DNA of 53,469 nt. It comes from Bacteroidaceae bacterium. Lineage in GTDB: Bacteria; Bacteroidota; Bacteroidia; Bacteroidales; Bacteroidaceae. Shown in pieces: positions 17,139 through 26,644 of this stretch (position 1 is its first letter; each line of letters begins with the position of its first letter). Both the position numbers and the translations under genes were made by a program. A model generated the notes under the pieces. The model saw nothing but the letters and a program-made list of their open reading frames with translations. It was not told where the DNA came from and did no database searches. The DNA is taken from contig JAFZVN010000088.1 in assembly GCA_017617805.1 (NCBI GenBank), positions 1 through 53,469 of the forward strand, written 5' to 3'.

Positions 17139-19159
17139 TAGAAGAGCTTATTTACTTGTGCGTAAACGTTTTCTGCTGTGTAGCCGAGTTTCTCGTCGAG
17201 CACCTTGTAAGGAGCAGAGAAACCGAAGGACTCAAGACCCCAGATGGTGCCTTCTGCCTCTGGTACGAGACCGAGGAGGTTCACAGGCAGACCAGCTGTG
17301 AGACCGAACTTCTTCACGCCCTGTGGGAGAACGCTCTGTTGGTACTCCTTGGACTGCTGACGGAAGAGACCCTCAGATGGAACGCTGACGATGCGCACCT
17401 TCTTGCCGTCCTTGCGGAGGAGTTCTGCACCTGCCACGAGAGTGGATACCTCAGAACCTGTAGCTACGAGGATGACATCTGGATTCTCATCAGAACCAGC
17501 TACGATGTAACCACCCTTTGCTGCTTGGCTGTAGTCGTTGCCTGCGGGGAGGTTGTTGATGTTCTGACGAGAGAGGATGAGTGCGGATGGAGTAGCCATG
17601 TTCTCCATAGCGAGTGCCCATGCAGCTGTGGTCTCCTGAGCGTCTGCAGGACGGAGAACGAGCACGGAAGGCTTGCCCGAGTGGTTCTTCAGCTTCTCCA
17701 TGAGACGAATCTGTGCCTCTTGCTCAACAGGCTCGTGAGTAGGACCATCCTCACCCACACGGAATGCGTCGTGAGTCCAGATGAACTTCACAGGAAGCTC
17801 CATGAGGGCAGCCATACGAACAGCTGGCTTCATGTAGTCGGAGAATACGAAGAAGGTACCGCATGCTGGAATCACACCACCATGAAGTGCCATACCGATG
17901 CAGCAGCAAGCCATGGTCAGCTCAGCCACACCTGCCTGGAAGAAGGCACCAGAGAAGTCACCCTTCTTGAAGGCCTGAGTCTTCTTGAGGAAGCCGTCTG
18001 TCTTGTCTGAGTTGGAGAGGTCGGCAGAAGCACAAATCATGTTTGGAACCTGCTCTGCGAGTACAGAGAGACATGCGGCAGATGCAGAACGAGTAGCGTC
18101 GTTATCCTTCTGAACGCACTTGCTCCAGTCAATCTTTGGAGCCTTGCCGCTGAACCATTCAGCCTGTGCAGCAGCTTTGTCTGGGTTAGCAGCAGCCCAA
18201 GCTTTCTCTTCAGCATAACGCTCAGCGCAGATGCCTTCGAGTTCCTTAGCACGATTTGCATAGAGTTCCTTTACATCGTCGAAGATCTGGAATGGATTCT
18301 CAGGATCGCCACCGAGGTTCTTCACTGTGTTGATGTATGCGTCGCCACCAAGAGGAGCACCGTGTGTCTTGCAGTTAGCCTCGTAAGAAGTTCCGTCAGC
18401 CTTGAGAGCTCCCTTACCCATGATGCACTTACCAATGATGAGGGTTGGCTTGCCTTCTACCTTCTGAGCCTTGTCGAGAGCGGCACGAATCTGTGCAGCG
18501 TCGTTACCAACGATTTCAATCACCTCCCAACCCAGGGCACGATACTTGGCAGCTGTGTCCTCAGTCATCACTTCCTTGGTCTCAGTAGAGAGCTGGATGT
18601 CGTTGGAGTCGTAGAACATGATGAGGTTGTCGAGACCAAGCACAGCAGCAATACGTGCGCCACCCTGAGAGATCTCTTCCTGAACACCACCGTCAGAGAT
18701 GTATGCGTAGATGGTCTCCTTTGCGAAAGTTGGGTTGCCTGTGTGAGCAGCCAAGAACTTGGCAGCAATGGCAGCACCAATAGCGAACACATGACCCTGA
18801 CCCAGAGGACCAGAAGTGTTTTCAATGCCGCGAGCAATCTCAAACTCTGGGTGACCTGTCGTAGGAGAACCCCACTGACGGAGCTGTGCTAACTCTTCGA
18901 GCGAGAACTTGCCAATGAGGCAAAGCTGAGAGTAGAGCATAGGAGCCATGTGACCTGGGTCGAGGAAGAAACGGTCGCGACCTACCCATTCTGGATTCTT
19001 TGGGTCATATTTCAGATACTCAGAATACAGAACGTTGATAAAGTCAGCGCCGCCCATTGCACCACCAGGGTGACCAGACTTTGCTTTTTCTACTGCTGAT
19101 GCAGCGAGGATACGAATGTTGTCCGCTGCATGATTCAAAACTTGAATTGAATTTGCCAT
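17138..19159 (-). CDS. tkt: Transketolase
   Basis: A 673-residue full-length, thiamine-diphosphate-dependent transketolase. Landmarks: 'SGHPGGAMGGADF' near the N-terminus, 'TSGPLGQGHVFAIGAAIA', a ThDP loop reading 'YISDGGVQEEISQG' (the usual GDG is SDG here, a variant I associate with Bacteroidetes enzymes), 'DLSNSDKTDGFLKK', 'IWTHDAFRVGEDGPTHEPVE' and the C-terminal 'FGFSAPYKVLDEKLGYT'. It transfers two-carbon units between xylulose-5-P, ribose-5-P and glycolytic sugars. It lies 25 bp after araB and overlaps rpiB by one base. Its place in the ara operon links pentose catabolism to glycolysis. Confidence 0.97.
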   Translation of the reverse strand: MANSIQVLNHAADNIRILAASAVEKAKSGHPGGAMGGADFINVLYSEYLKYDPKNPEWVGRDRFFLDPGHMAPMLYSQLCLIGKFSLEELAQLRQWGSPTTGHPEFEIARGIENTSGPLGQGHVFAIGAAIAAKFLAAHTGNPTFAKETIYAYISDGGVQEEISQGGARIAAVLGLDNLIMFYDSNDIQLSTETKEVMTEDTAAKYRALGWEVIEIVGNDAAQIRAALDKAQKVEGKPTLIIGKCIMGKGALKADGTSYEANCKTHGAPLGGDAYINTVKNLGGDPENPFQIFDDVKELYANRAKELEGICAERYAEEKAWAAANPDKAAAQAEWFSGKAPKIDWSKCVQKDNDATRSASAACLSVLAEQVPNMICASADLSNSDKTDGFLKKTQAFKKGDFSGAFFQAGVAELTMACCCIGMALHGGVIPACGTFFVFSDYMKPAVRMAALMELPVKFIWTHDAFRVGEDGPTHEPVEQEAQIRLMEKLKNHSGKPSVLVLRPADAQETTAAWALAMENMATPSALILSRQNINNLPAGNDYSQAAKGGYIVAGSDENPDVILVATGSEVSTLVAGAELLRKDGKKVRIVSVPSEGLFRQQSKEYQQSVLPQGVKKFGLTAGLPVNLLGLVPEAEGTIWGLESFGFSAPYKVLDEKLGYTAENVYAQVNKLF

Positions 19160-19184
19160 AATACTTATAAATATATATTAGGAA

Positions 19185-20774
19185 TTATTTCTTATTATCT
19201 ACTGCTGCCTGCTCAATAGCCAAGCCCTGCTTGTAGTTCTCGATATAGGCATTGAAACCTGCCACATCGGCTGGGTCTGGCTTGATCTCCACACCTGCAT
19301 TGCCTGCAAACACCACTTGGTCGAGGTAGTCGGCAAGAGAAAGCTTCTTGTCGTTGTTTACTGCGTATGCTGCAAGGAGTGCCATACCCCAAGGACCACC
19401 TTCACCAGCTGTTGCCATCACTGAAATGGGAGAGTTGAGGGCTGCTGCCAGCATCTTCTGACCCACCTGTGGCGTAGTGAAATAACCACCATGACCCATG
19501 ATGCGATCCACCTGCACGTGTTCCTCGTTGAAGAGCACATCGTTACCAATCTTCAATACGCCAATTGCTCCATAAAGATGGGCACGCATGAAGTTGGCAA
19601 GATTGAATTTGTCGTTGGCAGAACGTACGAAGAGTGGACGGCCATCTGTCAATCCTGTTACAGGTTCACCAGACACATAGTTGTATGAAATGATGCCGCC
19701 ACAATCAGCGTCACCCTTGAGTGCTGCATTGAAGAGGTTGGTGTAAAGCTGATAGGTGTCCACTGGCACACCGAGCAGCTCTTGGAATTCCTTGAAGATC
19801 TTCACCCAAGCATTGATGTCTGACGTACAGTTGTTGCAGTGTACCATTGCTACGAGTGAACCATCAGGAGTGGTCACCATATCAATCATCTCGTATGGTT
19901 TGGAGAGTTCTTTCTCCAACACAATCATAGAGAAGGATGATGTACCTGCTGACACGTTACCTGTGCGCTGCTTGACAGCATTGGTGGCTACCATGCCTGT
20001 ACCTGCATCGCCCTCTGGAGGACAAACAGGAATACCAGGCTTCAAATGACCAGACACGTCAATGCGGTTGGCACCTTCAGGGGTGAGGAATCCTGCGTTC
20101 TCACCTGCATTGAGCGACTTGGGCAGAATGTCGAGCAACTTCCAATCGAAACCTCTTGGCTCGATGAGCTTGTCGAACTTCTCCACCATGGTGGCATCGT
20201 AAGTTTTGGTCTTGGGGTCAACAGGAATCATACCTGATGCATCACCCACACCTAAAACTTTTTGGCCTGTAATCTGCCAATGGATGTAACCAGCGAGGGT
20301 AGTGAGGAACTCTATGTCCTTCACGTGCTCTTCGTTGTCGAGGATAGCCTCGTAGAGGTGTGAGATGCTCCAACGAAGAGGGATGTTGTAGTTGAACAAC
20401 TCTGAGAGTTCGGCTGCAGCCTTGCCTGTGTTGGTGTTACGCCAAGTGCGGAAAGGCACGAGGATTTCATTGCCCTTAAATGGCATGTAGCCATGCATCA
20501 TGGCACTGACACCAATAGCAGCAAGTGTCTCAATCTCCACCTCATACTGCTCCAATACGTTCTTGTGAAGTTGTGCATAGCAGTCTTGCAGACCATACCA
20601 GATGGCTTCAGTGCTGTAGGTCCAAAGACCGTCTACCAACTGATTTTCCCAAGTATGGCTACCTTGTGCGATGGGCTTGTTCTCTTGGTCGATGAGAACG
20701 GCCTTGATGCGGGTAGAGCCAAATTCGATGCCGAGTATGGCTTTACCTGATTCTATTACTTGTTTTGCGGTCAT
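19185..20774 (-). CDS. araB: FGGY-family ribulokinase (Bacteroidetes AraB type)
   Basis: A 529-residue FGGY carbohydrate kinase. The N-terminal sugar/ATP lobe has 'AILGIEFGSTRIKAVLID' and 'AAIGVSAMMHGYM'; the C-terminal lobe has 'GNVSAGTSSFSMIVLE', 'DRIMGHGGYFTTPQVGQKML' and 'GEGGPWGMALLAAY'. It probably phosphorylates L-ribulose to L-ribulose-5-P. The sequence is not the E. coli AraB type; the assignment depends on its place between araA (one base away) and tkt, matching the Bacteroides arabinose operon as I recall it. An L-xylulose or D-xylulose kinase activity cannot be excluded from sequence. Confidence 0.85.
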   Translation of the reverse strand: MTAKQVIESGKAILGIEFGSTRIKAVLIDQENKPIAQGSHTWENQLVDGLWTYSTEAIWYGLQDCYAQLHKNVLEQYEVEIETLAAIGVSAMMHGYMPFKGNEILVPFRTWRNTNTGKAAAELSELFNYNIPLRWSISHLYEAILDNEEHVKDIEFLTTLAGYIHWQITGQKVLGVGDASGMIPVDPKTKTYDATMVEKFDKLIEPRGFDWKLLDILPKSLNAGENAGFLTPEGANRIDVSGHLKPGIPVCPPEGDAGTGMVATNAVKQRTGNVSAGTSSFSMIVLEKELSKPYEMIDMVTTPDGSLVAMVHCNNCTSDINAWVKIFKEFQELLGVPVDTYQLYTNLFNAALKGDADCGGIISYNYVSGEPVTGLTDGRPLFVRSANDKFNLANFMRAHLYGAIGVLKIGNDVLFNEEHVQVDRIMGHGGYFTTPQVGQKMLAAALNSPISVMATAGEGGPWGMALLAAYAVNNDKKLSLADYLDQVVFAGNAGVEIKPDPADVAGFNAYIENYKQGLAIEQAAVDNKK

Positions 20775-20775
20775 A

Positions 20776-22308
20776 TTACTTCAGTGCTTTGTTCAACATG
20801 TAGTAAACCTCATTCATCTGGAGGTCGTGCTTGAACTCGCTGATAGTAGTGTTCTTATTGATCTTCACATACTCGATGCCTACCATCTCAGCGAAGTCCT
20901 CCCAATACTCTTCCGTGATGTCGTAAGAGAAGGCGCTGTGGTGTGTACCACCGGCGAGAATCCATGCACCAGCACCGATTTCGAAAGATGGCTGTGGCAC
21001 CCAAAGAGCCGATGCAACAGGAAGGTTTGGCATGGGCTTTGGCTCGATGCATTCAACTTCCTGAGAGATGAGACGGAAGCGGTTGCCAAGGTCAACAACA
21101 GTAGCCTTAATGCCACGACCTACCTTAGAAGTGAACACGAGACGAGCGGTCTGCTGTTTGCGGATACCAATGCCGAGGAAGTGAACCTCGAGCTTTGGCT
21201 TGTCAACAGCGATGAGTGGACAAACCTCGAGCATATGGCTCTGGAGGCAAGAAGAACGGTCGCCAAAGTTGAGGGTATAATCCTCGAGGAATGAGCAACC
21301 AATAGGCATGCCCTGCTGAATCACCCAAAGGGTACGATAGAGACAAGCAGTCTTCCAGTCACCTTCAGCACCAAAGCCATATCCTTCTTCCATCAGGCGC
21401 TGAGAAGCGAGGCCAGGAATCTGGTCGAAACCAACGAAGTTAGGATCGTTGATGTCTGCATCGCCTAGATCGTCGAAGTTAGTGGTGAAGGCTGTTGCAC
21501 CCTCATCCTTCAACACGCGACGGAGCGCGATTTCAGCCTTAGCAGCATTCTTTACTTTCTCCCAATATACCTGTTCGCCACTCTCATCAATCTTGATGGT
21601 ATAAAGCTTCTTGTATTCCTCAACGAGTTCATCAGCCTCAGCGTCAGTCACTTGCTTGAAATACTCCATGAGAGAGGAAACAGGGTAGTAGTCAACGTGA
21701 TAGCCCAGACGCTGTTCGAACTCAACACGGTCGCCATCAGTAACAGCCACGTTGTTCATGTTCATACCAAACATCAAGCAGCGAACGTTCTTGGCATCAG
21801 CAACACCTGCTGCCACACGTGCCCATACTGCAATCTGCTTCTGAGCCTGCTCATCTTTCCAATAGCCACAAACCACCTTGCGAGGAACACGCATGCGAGT
21901 GCAGATGTGACCAAACTCGATATCACCATGAGCTGACTGGTTAAGGTTCATGAAGTCCATGTCAATTTTGTCCCATGGAATCTCTGCGTTGTACTGAGTG
22001 TGGAAGTGGAGGAGAGGTTTCTGCAAATCCTGCAAGCCCTTGATCCACATCTTGGCAGGTGAGAATGTGTGCATCCAAGTGATGACACCTGCGCACTTCT
22101 CATCGTTGTTGGCTGCCTTCATCACTGCTTCCACTTCCTTGGAAGAGTTGGCTGTTCCCTTATAAACGACTTTGATTGGAATGAGACCACCATTGTTGAG
22201 ACCTTCAACCATTTCCTTAGAGTGACCGTCAACGATTTTCACTGTTTCGCCACCATAGAGCAACTGCGCACCAGTCACCCACCATAATTCCAAATTTTCA
22301 AATGCCAT
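20776..22308 (-). CDS. araA: L-arabinose isomerase
   Basis: A 510-residue enzyme converting L-arabinose to L-ribulose, manganese dependent, cytosolic. Recognisable AraA sequence: N-terminal 'LWWVTGAQLLYGGETV', 'CAGVITWMHTFSPAKMW', 'LLHFHTQYNAEIPW', 'NLNQSAHGDIEFGHI', 'EEGYGFGAEGDWKTACLYR', 'LEVCPLIAVDKPKLEVHFLG' and the C-terminal 'AWILAGGTHHSAFSYDI' with metal-site His residues. Length is typical (about 500). It lies 62 bp after araD and one base before araB, all on the minus strand. Confidence 0.97.
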   Translation of the reverse strand: MAFENLELWWVTGAQLLYGGETVKIVDGHSKEMVEGLNNGGLIPIKVVYKGTANSSKEVEAVMKAANNDEKCAGVITWMHTFSPAKMWIKGLQDLQKPLLHFHTQYNAEIPWDKIDMDFMNLNQSAHGDIEFGHICTRMRVPRKVVCGYWKDEQAQKQIAVWARVAAGVADAKNVRCLMFGMNMNNVAVTDGDRVEFEQRLGYHVDYYPVSSLMEYFKQVTDAEADELVEEYKKLYTIKIDESGEQVYWEKVKNAAKAEIALRRVLKDEGATAFTTNFDDLGDADINDPNFVGFDQIPGLASQRLMEEGYGFGAEGDWKTACLYRTLWVIQQGMPIGCSFLEDYTLNFGDRSSCLQSHMLEVCPLIAVDKPKLEVHFLGIGIRKQQTARLVFTSKVGRGIKATVVDLGNRFRLISQEVECIEPKPMPNLPVASALWVPQPSFEIGAGAWILAGGTHHSAFSYDITEEYWEDFAEMVGIEYVKINKNTTISEFKHDLQMNEVYYMLNKALK

Positions 22309-22370
22309 AAAATGTAATGTTTTAATTGTTAATATTCTGTTAGTTAATTATTTTTGATTGATGAAAAGCA

Positions 22371-23081
22371 TTAGTGCTTCTGACCTTTCTGACCATAGTA
22401 GGCGTTGGGTCCATGCTTGCGGTTATAGTGCTTCTCGACAAGCAACTGATTCATGGTCAGGTTGGGGTTGACAGAGAAGGCGATGAAAGCCATTTTGGCG
22501 CACTGTTCCATCACTTTCGCATTATACACTGCATTGTCAGGTGAAGTGCCCCATGAGAATGGACCATGATTCTTCACAAGAACGGCAGGAGTATGGTCTG
22601 GATTGATCTTGCGAATATTGAGAATCTCGTCCACAATCACGTTGCCTGTCTCCAATTCGTACTGACCTTCCACTTCTTCCTTCGTCATGTCACGTGTGCA
22701 TGGAATAGCCTTGTAGAAATAGTCCGCATGTGTTGTGCCAATATTGGGAATATCTTTACCTGCCTGTGCAAAAGCCGTAGCATAAGTGGAGTGTGTATGT
22801 ACTACGCCTTGAATATTAGGGAATGCTTTATAGAGCACAAGGTGGGTTGGGGTGTCAGAAGAAGGATTGAGGTCGCCTTCCACCACTTTTCCACTCTCCA
22901 AGTCAACAACCACCATATCACTTGCCTTCATCTCGTCATAGCTGACACCTGAAGGCTTAATCACTACGAGACCTTTCTCACGGTCGATGCCAGAGACATT
23001 ACCCCAAGTAAAAATAACAAGTCCCTGTTTTACCAAGTCAAGGTTTGCCTTGAACACTTTTTCTTTCAATTCTTCTAACAT
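22371..23081 (-). CDS. araD: L-ribulose-5-phosphate 4-epimerase
   Basis: A 236-residue class II aldolase/adducin-family enzyme converting L-ribulose-5-P to D-xylulose-5-P with a zinc ion. Motifs: '[15 protein letters not shown]', '[11 protein letters not shown]', the metal ligands in '[16 protein letters not shown]' (HxH), and '[20 protein letters not shown]' with the third His. The C-terminal '[14 protein letters not shown]' is typical of AraD. It completes the arabinose route with araA and araB just downstream. It is separated from the SSS symporter gene by a 126-bp gap holding a long hairpin. Confidence 0.97.
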   Translation of the reverse strand: MLEELKEKVFKANLDLVKQGLVIFTWGNVSGIDREKGLVVIKPSGVSYDEMKASDMVVVDLESGKVVEGDLNPSSDTPTHLVLYKAFPNIQGVVHTHSTYATAFAQAGKDIPNIGTTHADYFYKAIPCTRDMTKEEVEGQYELETGNVIVDEILNIRKINPDHTPAVLVKNHGPFSWGTSPDNAVYNAKVMEQCAKMAFIAFSVNPNLTMNQLLVEKHYNRKHGPNAYYGQKGQKH

Positions 23082-23134
23082 AGTATTATTTATTTAGTTT
23101 CATAATGCATCATTCATGCATGATGTTTTTTAAC

Positions 23135-23196
23135 TTATAATTCATAATACATAATGTATAATAGCTGAATCATGCATTATGTATTATGAATTATAA
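23135..23196. repeat. Perfect 22-bp AT-rich inverted repeat between araD and the symporter gene
   Basis: 23135-23156 is the exact reverse complement of 23175-23196, with an 18-nt loop. A second small inverted repeat (catcat 23108-23113, atgatg 23120-23125) lies beside it. It sits inside the operon between the symporter stop-side and araD start, so it could stabilise or attenuate the transcript, or be a dispersed palindromic repeat. There is no strong T-run on the minus strand after it, arguing against a complete terminator. Confidence 0.85.
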
Positions 23197-23207
23197 ATGT
23201 ATCGTCT

Positions 23208-25148
23208 TTACCAGAGTATGATGTAAAGAATCATTGTGATAACACAGATGCCAATAGCGCCATAAGTGTAACCACGAGTCGTGCTGAACAGGCTGAGGTC
23301 GATAGGTAATGCCTTTGCATCAGCCTTCTTGTCCTTCGAGTTGCTGTAGAGCCAAACGGCGTTGCAACCTACAAGTACACCAAAGAAGATGAATGCCTGG
23401 AAGCCAATGTCGTTCAGATAAGTAGTCAACTCTGTTGATTGACCCATTGCCACAACAATGATGGAAACAATAATCATCGCTGCACCAGCACCTCCAAGAA
23501 TCTTTGCCCAAAGCAGCATGGACTTCTGATCCTGCTGAGAAGGCTGCTCAACACTGACATACTTCTTGTCGAAGTAGCTGACGATGATGAAGAAGGTGAC
23601 AAGGATGATGAAGATATAACCAGCACGGAACTGGAATGCAACATCTGGCAGGAAAATCTTGAAAAGCACACCCATTGGAATGGTGATGATGGCTGTCCAA
23701 ACGGCTGCTGTAGAAGAAGCACGTTTCCAGAGCAGACCGAGACCAAACACAGTGATGATACCAGGATAGATAAAGCCGGAATATTCCTGAATGTACTGGA
23801 ATGCCTGGTCGAGACCACCAAGGAGAGGCTTCACTGCCACAGCTGCAATCACGAGAGCTGCTACAGCAACGATACGACCCACGTTCACGAGCACCTTGTC
23901 TGATGCACCCTTGTTGATGTACTTCTTATAGATATCCATCGTGAAGAGGGTAGAGGTACTGTTGAACATAGAAGCCAAAGAAGAAATGATGGCTGCTGTG
24001 AGGGCTGCGAAAGAAAGACCCTTGATACCAGTAGGCGTGAAATTGCGGATCAACCAAGGATAAGCATCGTCAGAAACGTTGATGGAACCCTGCAAATGGC
24101 TGAACTGATCAGCGTTCTGTGACATGTAATAAGCACAGATACCTGGGAGCACCACGATGAATGGAATCAAAATCTTAAGGAAACCTGCAAAGATAAGACC
24201 CTTCTTGGCCTCTTCGATGCTCTTGGCTGCCAGACCCTTCTGGATGATATACTGGTTGAAGCCCCAGTAACCGAGGTTCGTCAACCATACACCACCTACG
24301 ATAGCGGCGATACCAGGAACGTTAGCAAATGCGCTGGCATTGTGGCTTTCCTGAATCACAAGGTGGAAGTGTGTGTCAGTCGTGTGGTCTCCTGTGGTCA
24401 GATAAGAGTAAACCTTGTTGAATCCATCTACGAAAGAACCATCATCACCCGCTACTGAGCAGAGAGCGAAGTAAGCTGTGATGAGACCACCACCTACGAG
24501 GAAAGTCACCTGCATCACGTCTGTCCATGCCACTGAAGCAAGACCACCATAAATGGAGTAGATACCAGCGATGATGAAGAGGGCAAGGATGATAATCATA
24601 CGCATGGAAACCTCTACACCTCCCATAGAAACTGCGAGTCCCTGAAGACCCAAAATCTGCTCGATGGCAAGGGCACCCAACCATGCTACAGATGTCAGGT
24701 TCACAAATACATAGAGGAACAGCCATAAGATAGAGAAAGCAAGACCTACACCGTCATTGTAACGTTCGCGAAGGAACTGTGGAATGGTGAAAATCTTGCG
24801 CTCAATCATGGTAGGAAGCAGGAACTTACCAATCACGATAAGTGTTACTGCTGCCATCACCTCGTACGCTGCGATAGCGATACCATCTGCATAACCTGTA
24901 CCTGACATACCGATGAACTGCTCAGCTGAGATGTTCGCAGCGATGAGCGATGCACCTACAGCCCACCATGTCAGTGTGTTACCAGCCAAGAAGTAGTCGC
25001 TGGCACTCTTTCCCTTGCCATCCTTGTCGCGGCTCAGGAACATACCCAGGCTTACGAGCAGGATGATGTAAACAACCAAAATGATGAAGTCAATGGTCTC
25101 AAAGCCACTCTGACTTATCGCTTCGGTAAAACTCATTTGTGTATCCAT
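23208..25148 (-). CDS. SSS-family sodium:sugar symporter
   Basis: A 646-residue polytopic protein (about 14-15 hydrophobic segments) of the sodium:solute symporter family, vSGLT-like. Family signatures: 'SASDYFLAGNTLTWWAVGAS', 'LIAANISAEQFIGMSGTGY', 'YSIYGGLASVAWTDVMQVT', 'NLGYWGFNQYIIQKGLAAKS' and 'AALTAAIISSLASMFNSTST'. It imports a monosaccharide across the inner membrane with sodium; arabinose is the likely substrate because araD, araA and araB follow. A lipoprotein mutarotase gene precedes it by 81 bp. Substrate is inferred from context; galactose or glucose are alternatives. Confidence 0.93.
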   Translation of the reverse strand: MDTQMSFTEAISQSGFETIDFIILVVYIILLVSLGMFLSRDKDGKGKSASDYFLAGNTLTWWAVGASLIAANISAEQFIGMSGTGYADGIAIAAYEVMAAVTLIVIGKFLLPTMIERKIFTIPQFLRERYNDGVGLAFSILWLFLYVFVNLTSVAWLGALAIEQILGLQGLAVSMGGVEVSMRMIIILALFIIAGIYSIYGGLASVAWTDVMQVTFLVGGGLITAYFALCSVAGDDGSFVDGFNKVYSYLTTGDHTTDTHFHLVIQESHNASAFANVPGIAAIVGGVWLTNLGYWGFNQYIIQKGLAAKSIEEAKKGLIFAGFLKILIPFIVVLPGICAYYMSQNADQFSHLQGSINVSDDAYPWLIRNFTPTGIKGLSFAALTAAIISSLASMFNSTSTLFTMDIYKKYINKGASDKVLVNVGRIVAVAALVIAAVAVKPLLGGLDQAFQYIQEYSGFIYPGIITVFGLGLLWKRASSTAAVWTAIITIPMGVLFKIFLPDVAFQFRAGYIFIILVTFFIIVSYFDKKYVSVEQPSQQDQKSMLLWAKILGGAGAAMIIVSIIVVAMGQSTELTTYLNDIGFQAFIFFGVLVGCNAVWLYSNSKDKKADAKALPIDLSLFSTTRGYTYGAIGICVITMILYIILW

Positions 25149-25229
25149 TGATGTTTAATTTGGATTTAAGGATGAGGACTTCAGAAGGATTTCATTCGTC
25201 CCCATCGTAGTTAGATATTTAGTTTGTTT

Positions 25230-26453
25230 TTATTCTGCAATGGAGAAAACGTATTTGCAATAAGACTGATATTCTCTCTCAGGGGATACAAAAGGATTGC
25301 TGAGTTCCCAACCAGGCATCGTGTACTTGTTGGGTGAGTCAGGATACTTCTGGCTCTCCAGACAGATAGCACAGTGCTTCTGATACATGATGCCACCCTT
25401 GCCTGGACGTGTACCATCTTGGAAGTTGGCTGTATAGCACTGAACACCAGGCTCATTTGTGTACATGTCCATCTTGATACCTGAACGTGGATCAATCATA
25501 GTCACTGCAATCTCCTTCTTGTTGCCCTTTGTGTTCAAGCACCAGTTGTGGTCATAACCGCCACCCACAGATTCCATTTCTGGGTCGTTCTTGTCGAAGT
25601 CCGTACCAATAGCCTTTGGCTTGCGGAAGTCGAATACTGTTCCTTCCACTGGACGAATCTCACCAGTAGGGATGAGGTTCTCGTCGCCAGGAGTATAGTT
25701 GTCAGCATTCACCATCAGGATGGATTCGTCGATGGTGTTGTTCAAATCACCTGAGAGATTGAAATAAGTGTGGTTCGTCATGTTGAGCACAGTTGGAGCG
25801 TCAGCCACACCATCATAGATGATAATAATCGCATTGTCATCTGTGAGCTTGAAGTCAACATTTGCAACCACTTCACCAGGGAACTGGTTGTCGCCATCAG
25901 GAGAAGTTATTTGAAGAGCCAGTGACTGGGGAGTAGCTTCCAATACGTCATAAACCTGATACTGCCAACCTGTGTAACCACCATGCAAGCAAGCTACACC
26001 ATTGTTGTTCTTGGGCAGTGTCACAGTTTTGCCTTCATAAGTGTACTCACCATTGTTGATGCGGTTAGCATAACGGCCAACAGAGCAACCAAAGTCTGTC
26101 TCATAGTTCCAAGGAAAATAGTTCTCCACCTTGTCAAATCCGCAAGCTACATCTACCAGATCGCCATCTTTGTTCGGCACCATGATGCTCACGATGCGAC
26201 CGCCAAAGTTCGTGATGCATACCTCCATGCCATTCTTGTTGGTCAGGGTGTAAAGCTTCACTTCCTTAGCGTTCTCTGGATCGGCTACGAATTTGCCTGC
26301 CTCGGCGTCGTATGCCACTGCAATGCAAGTGTCATAATCGGCAGGGTTAATACCTGATTCCGTCAGTCCAGCTGACTTTTGTGCAGGGTTACATGCACAC
26401 AGGAATGCTACGGCCGCAGCACTCCCCATCAAAATCGATTTTAGATTTCTCAT
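25230..26453 (-). CDS. Aldose 1-epimerase (mutarotase), exported lipoprotein form
   Basis: A 407-residue GalM-family protein with an N-terminal lipoprotein signal ('MRNLKSILMGSAAAVAFLCA', lipidated Cys21), so it acts outside the cytoplasm. GalM motifs: 'ITNFGGRIVSIMVPNKDG', 'GRYANRINNGEY', 'CLHGGYTGWQ', 'LNMTNHTYFNLSG' with the catalytic His, 'GGGYDHNWCLN' and 'EPGVQCYTANFQDG' region with the base Glu. It interconverts alpha and beta anomers of sugars in the periplasm before uptake by the SSS symporter encoded next. It is the first gene of the arabinose operon; a -7 box lies at 26491-26498. Compare the cytosolic GalM at 29282-30370. Confidence 0.93.
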   Translation of the reverse strand: MRNLKSILMGSAAAVAFLCACNPAQKSAGLTESGINPADYDTCIAVAYDAEAGKFVADPENAKEVKLYTLTNKNGMEVCITNFGGRIVSIMVPNKDGDLVDVACGFDKVENYFPWNYETDFGCSVGRYANRINNGEYTYEGKTVTLPKNNNGVACLHGGYTGWQYQVYDVLEATPQSLALQITSPDGDNQFPGEVVANVDFKLTDDNAIIIIYDGVADAPTVLNMTNHTYFNLSGDLNNTIDESILMVNADNYTPGDENLIPTGEIRPVEGTVFDFRKPKAIGTDFDKNDPEMESVGGGYDHNWCLNTKGNKKEIAVTMIDPRSGIKMDMYTNEPGVQCYTANFQDGTRPGKGGIMYQKHCAICLESQKYPDSPNKYTMPGWELSNPFVSPEREYQSYCKYVFSIAE

Positions 26454-26490
26454 AATTGGTTTGAAAATGTATTAGTTTATAAACTTTCTA

Positions 26491-26498
26491 CAAAGTTA
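26491..26498 (-). promoter_or_regulatory. Putative -7 box (TAACTTTG) of the arabinose operon
   Basis: Minus strand TAACTTTG fits TANNTTTG, 38-45 bp before the start of the mutarotase gene. A TTTG occurs upstream at 26525-26528 but the 26-bp spacing is longer than the usual 19-21, so the -33 element is uncertain. Confidence 0.5.
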
Positions 26499-26530
26499 CG
26501 GGTTTTTCATGGGTTTGAGACGTTCAAAAA

Positions 26531-26546
26531 TATGTTATATAACATA
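26531..26546. promoter_or_regulatory. Perfect 16-bp palindrome tatgttatataacata, candidate operator
   Basis: A fully self-complementary 16-mer located 33 bp upstream of the -7 box of the arabinose operon. Position and dyad symmetry suit a regulator site. In Bacteroides the arabinose genes are controlled by AraR, a Nudix-related regulator; whether this is its site cannot be shown here, and no araR gene is in the window. Confidence 0.5.
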
Positions 26547-26644
26547 AAGTTCTTATTCGGCACTAATTTTAGGGTTTTTCGACTATAAAACATTAGTTTT
26601 ATACCTCCGAATTCACTGAAAATGGTTGTTGAGAATAAGAAACA

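Noticed and set aside
17117-18010. 297-codon + strand ORF across rpiB/tkt
   Set aside because: Antisense shadow of transketolase; composition is Cys/Leu-rich nonsense without a family match.
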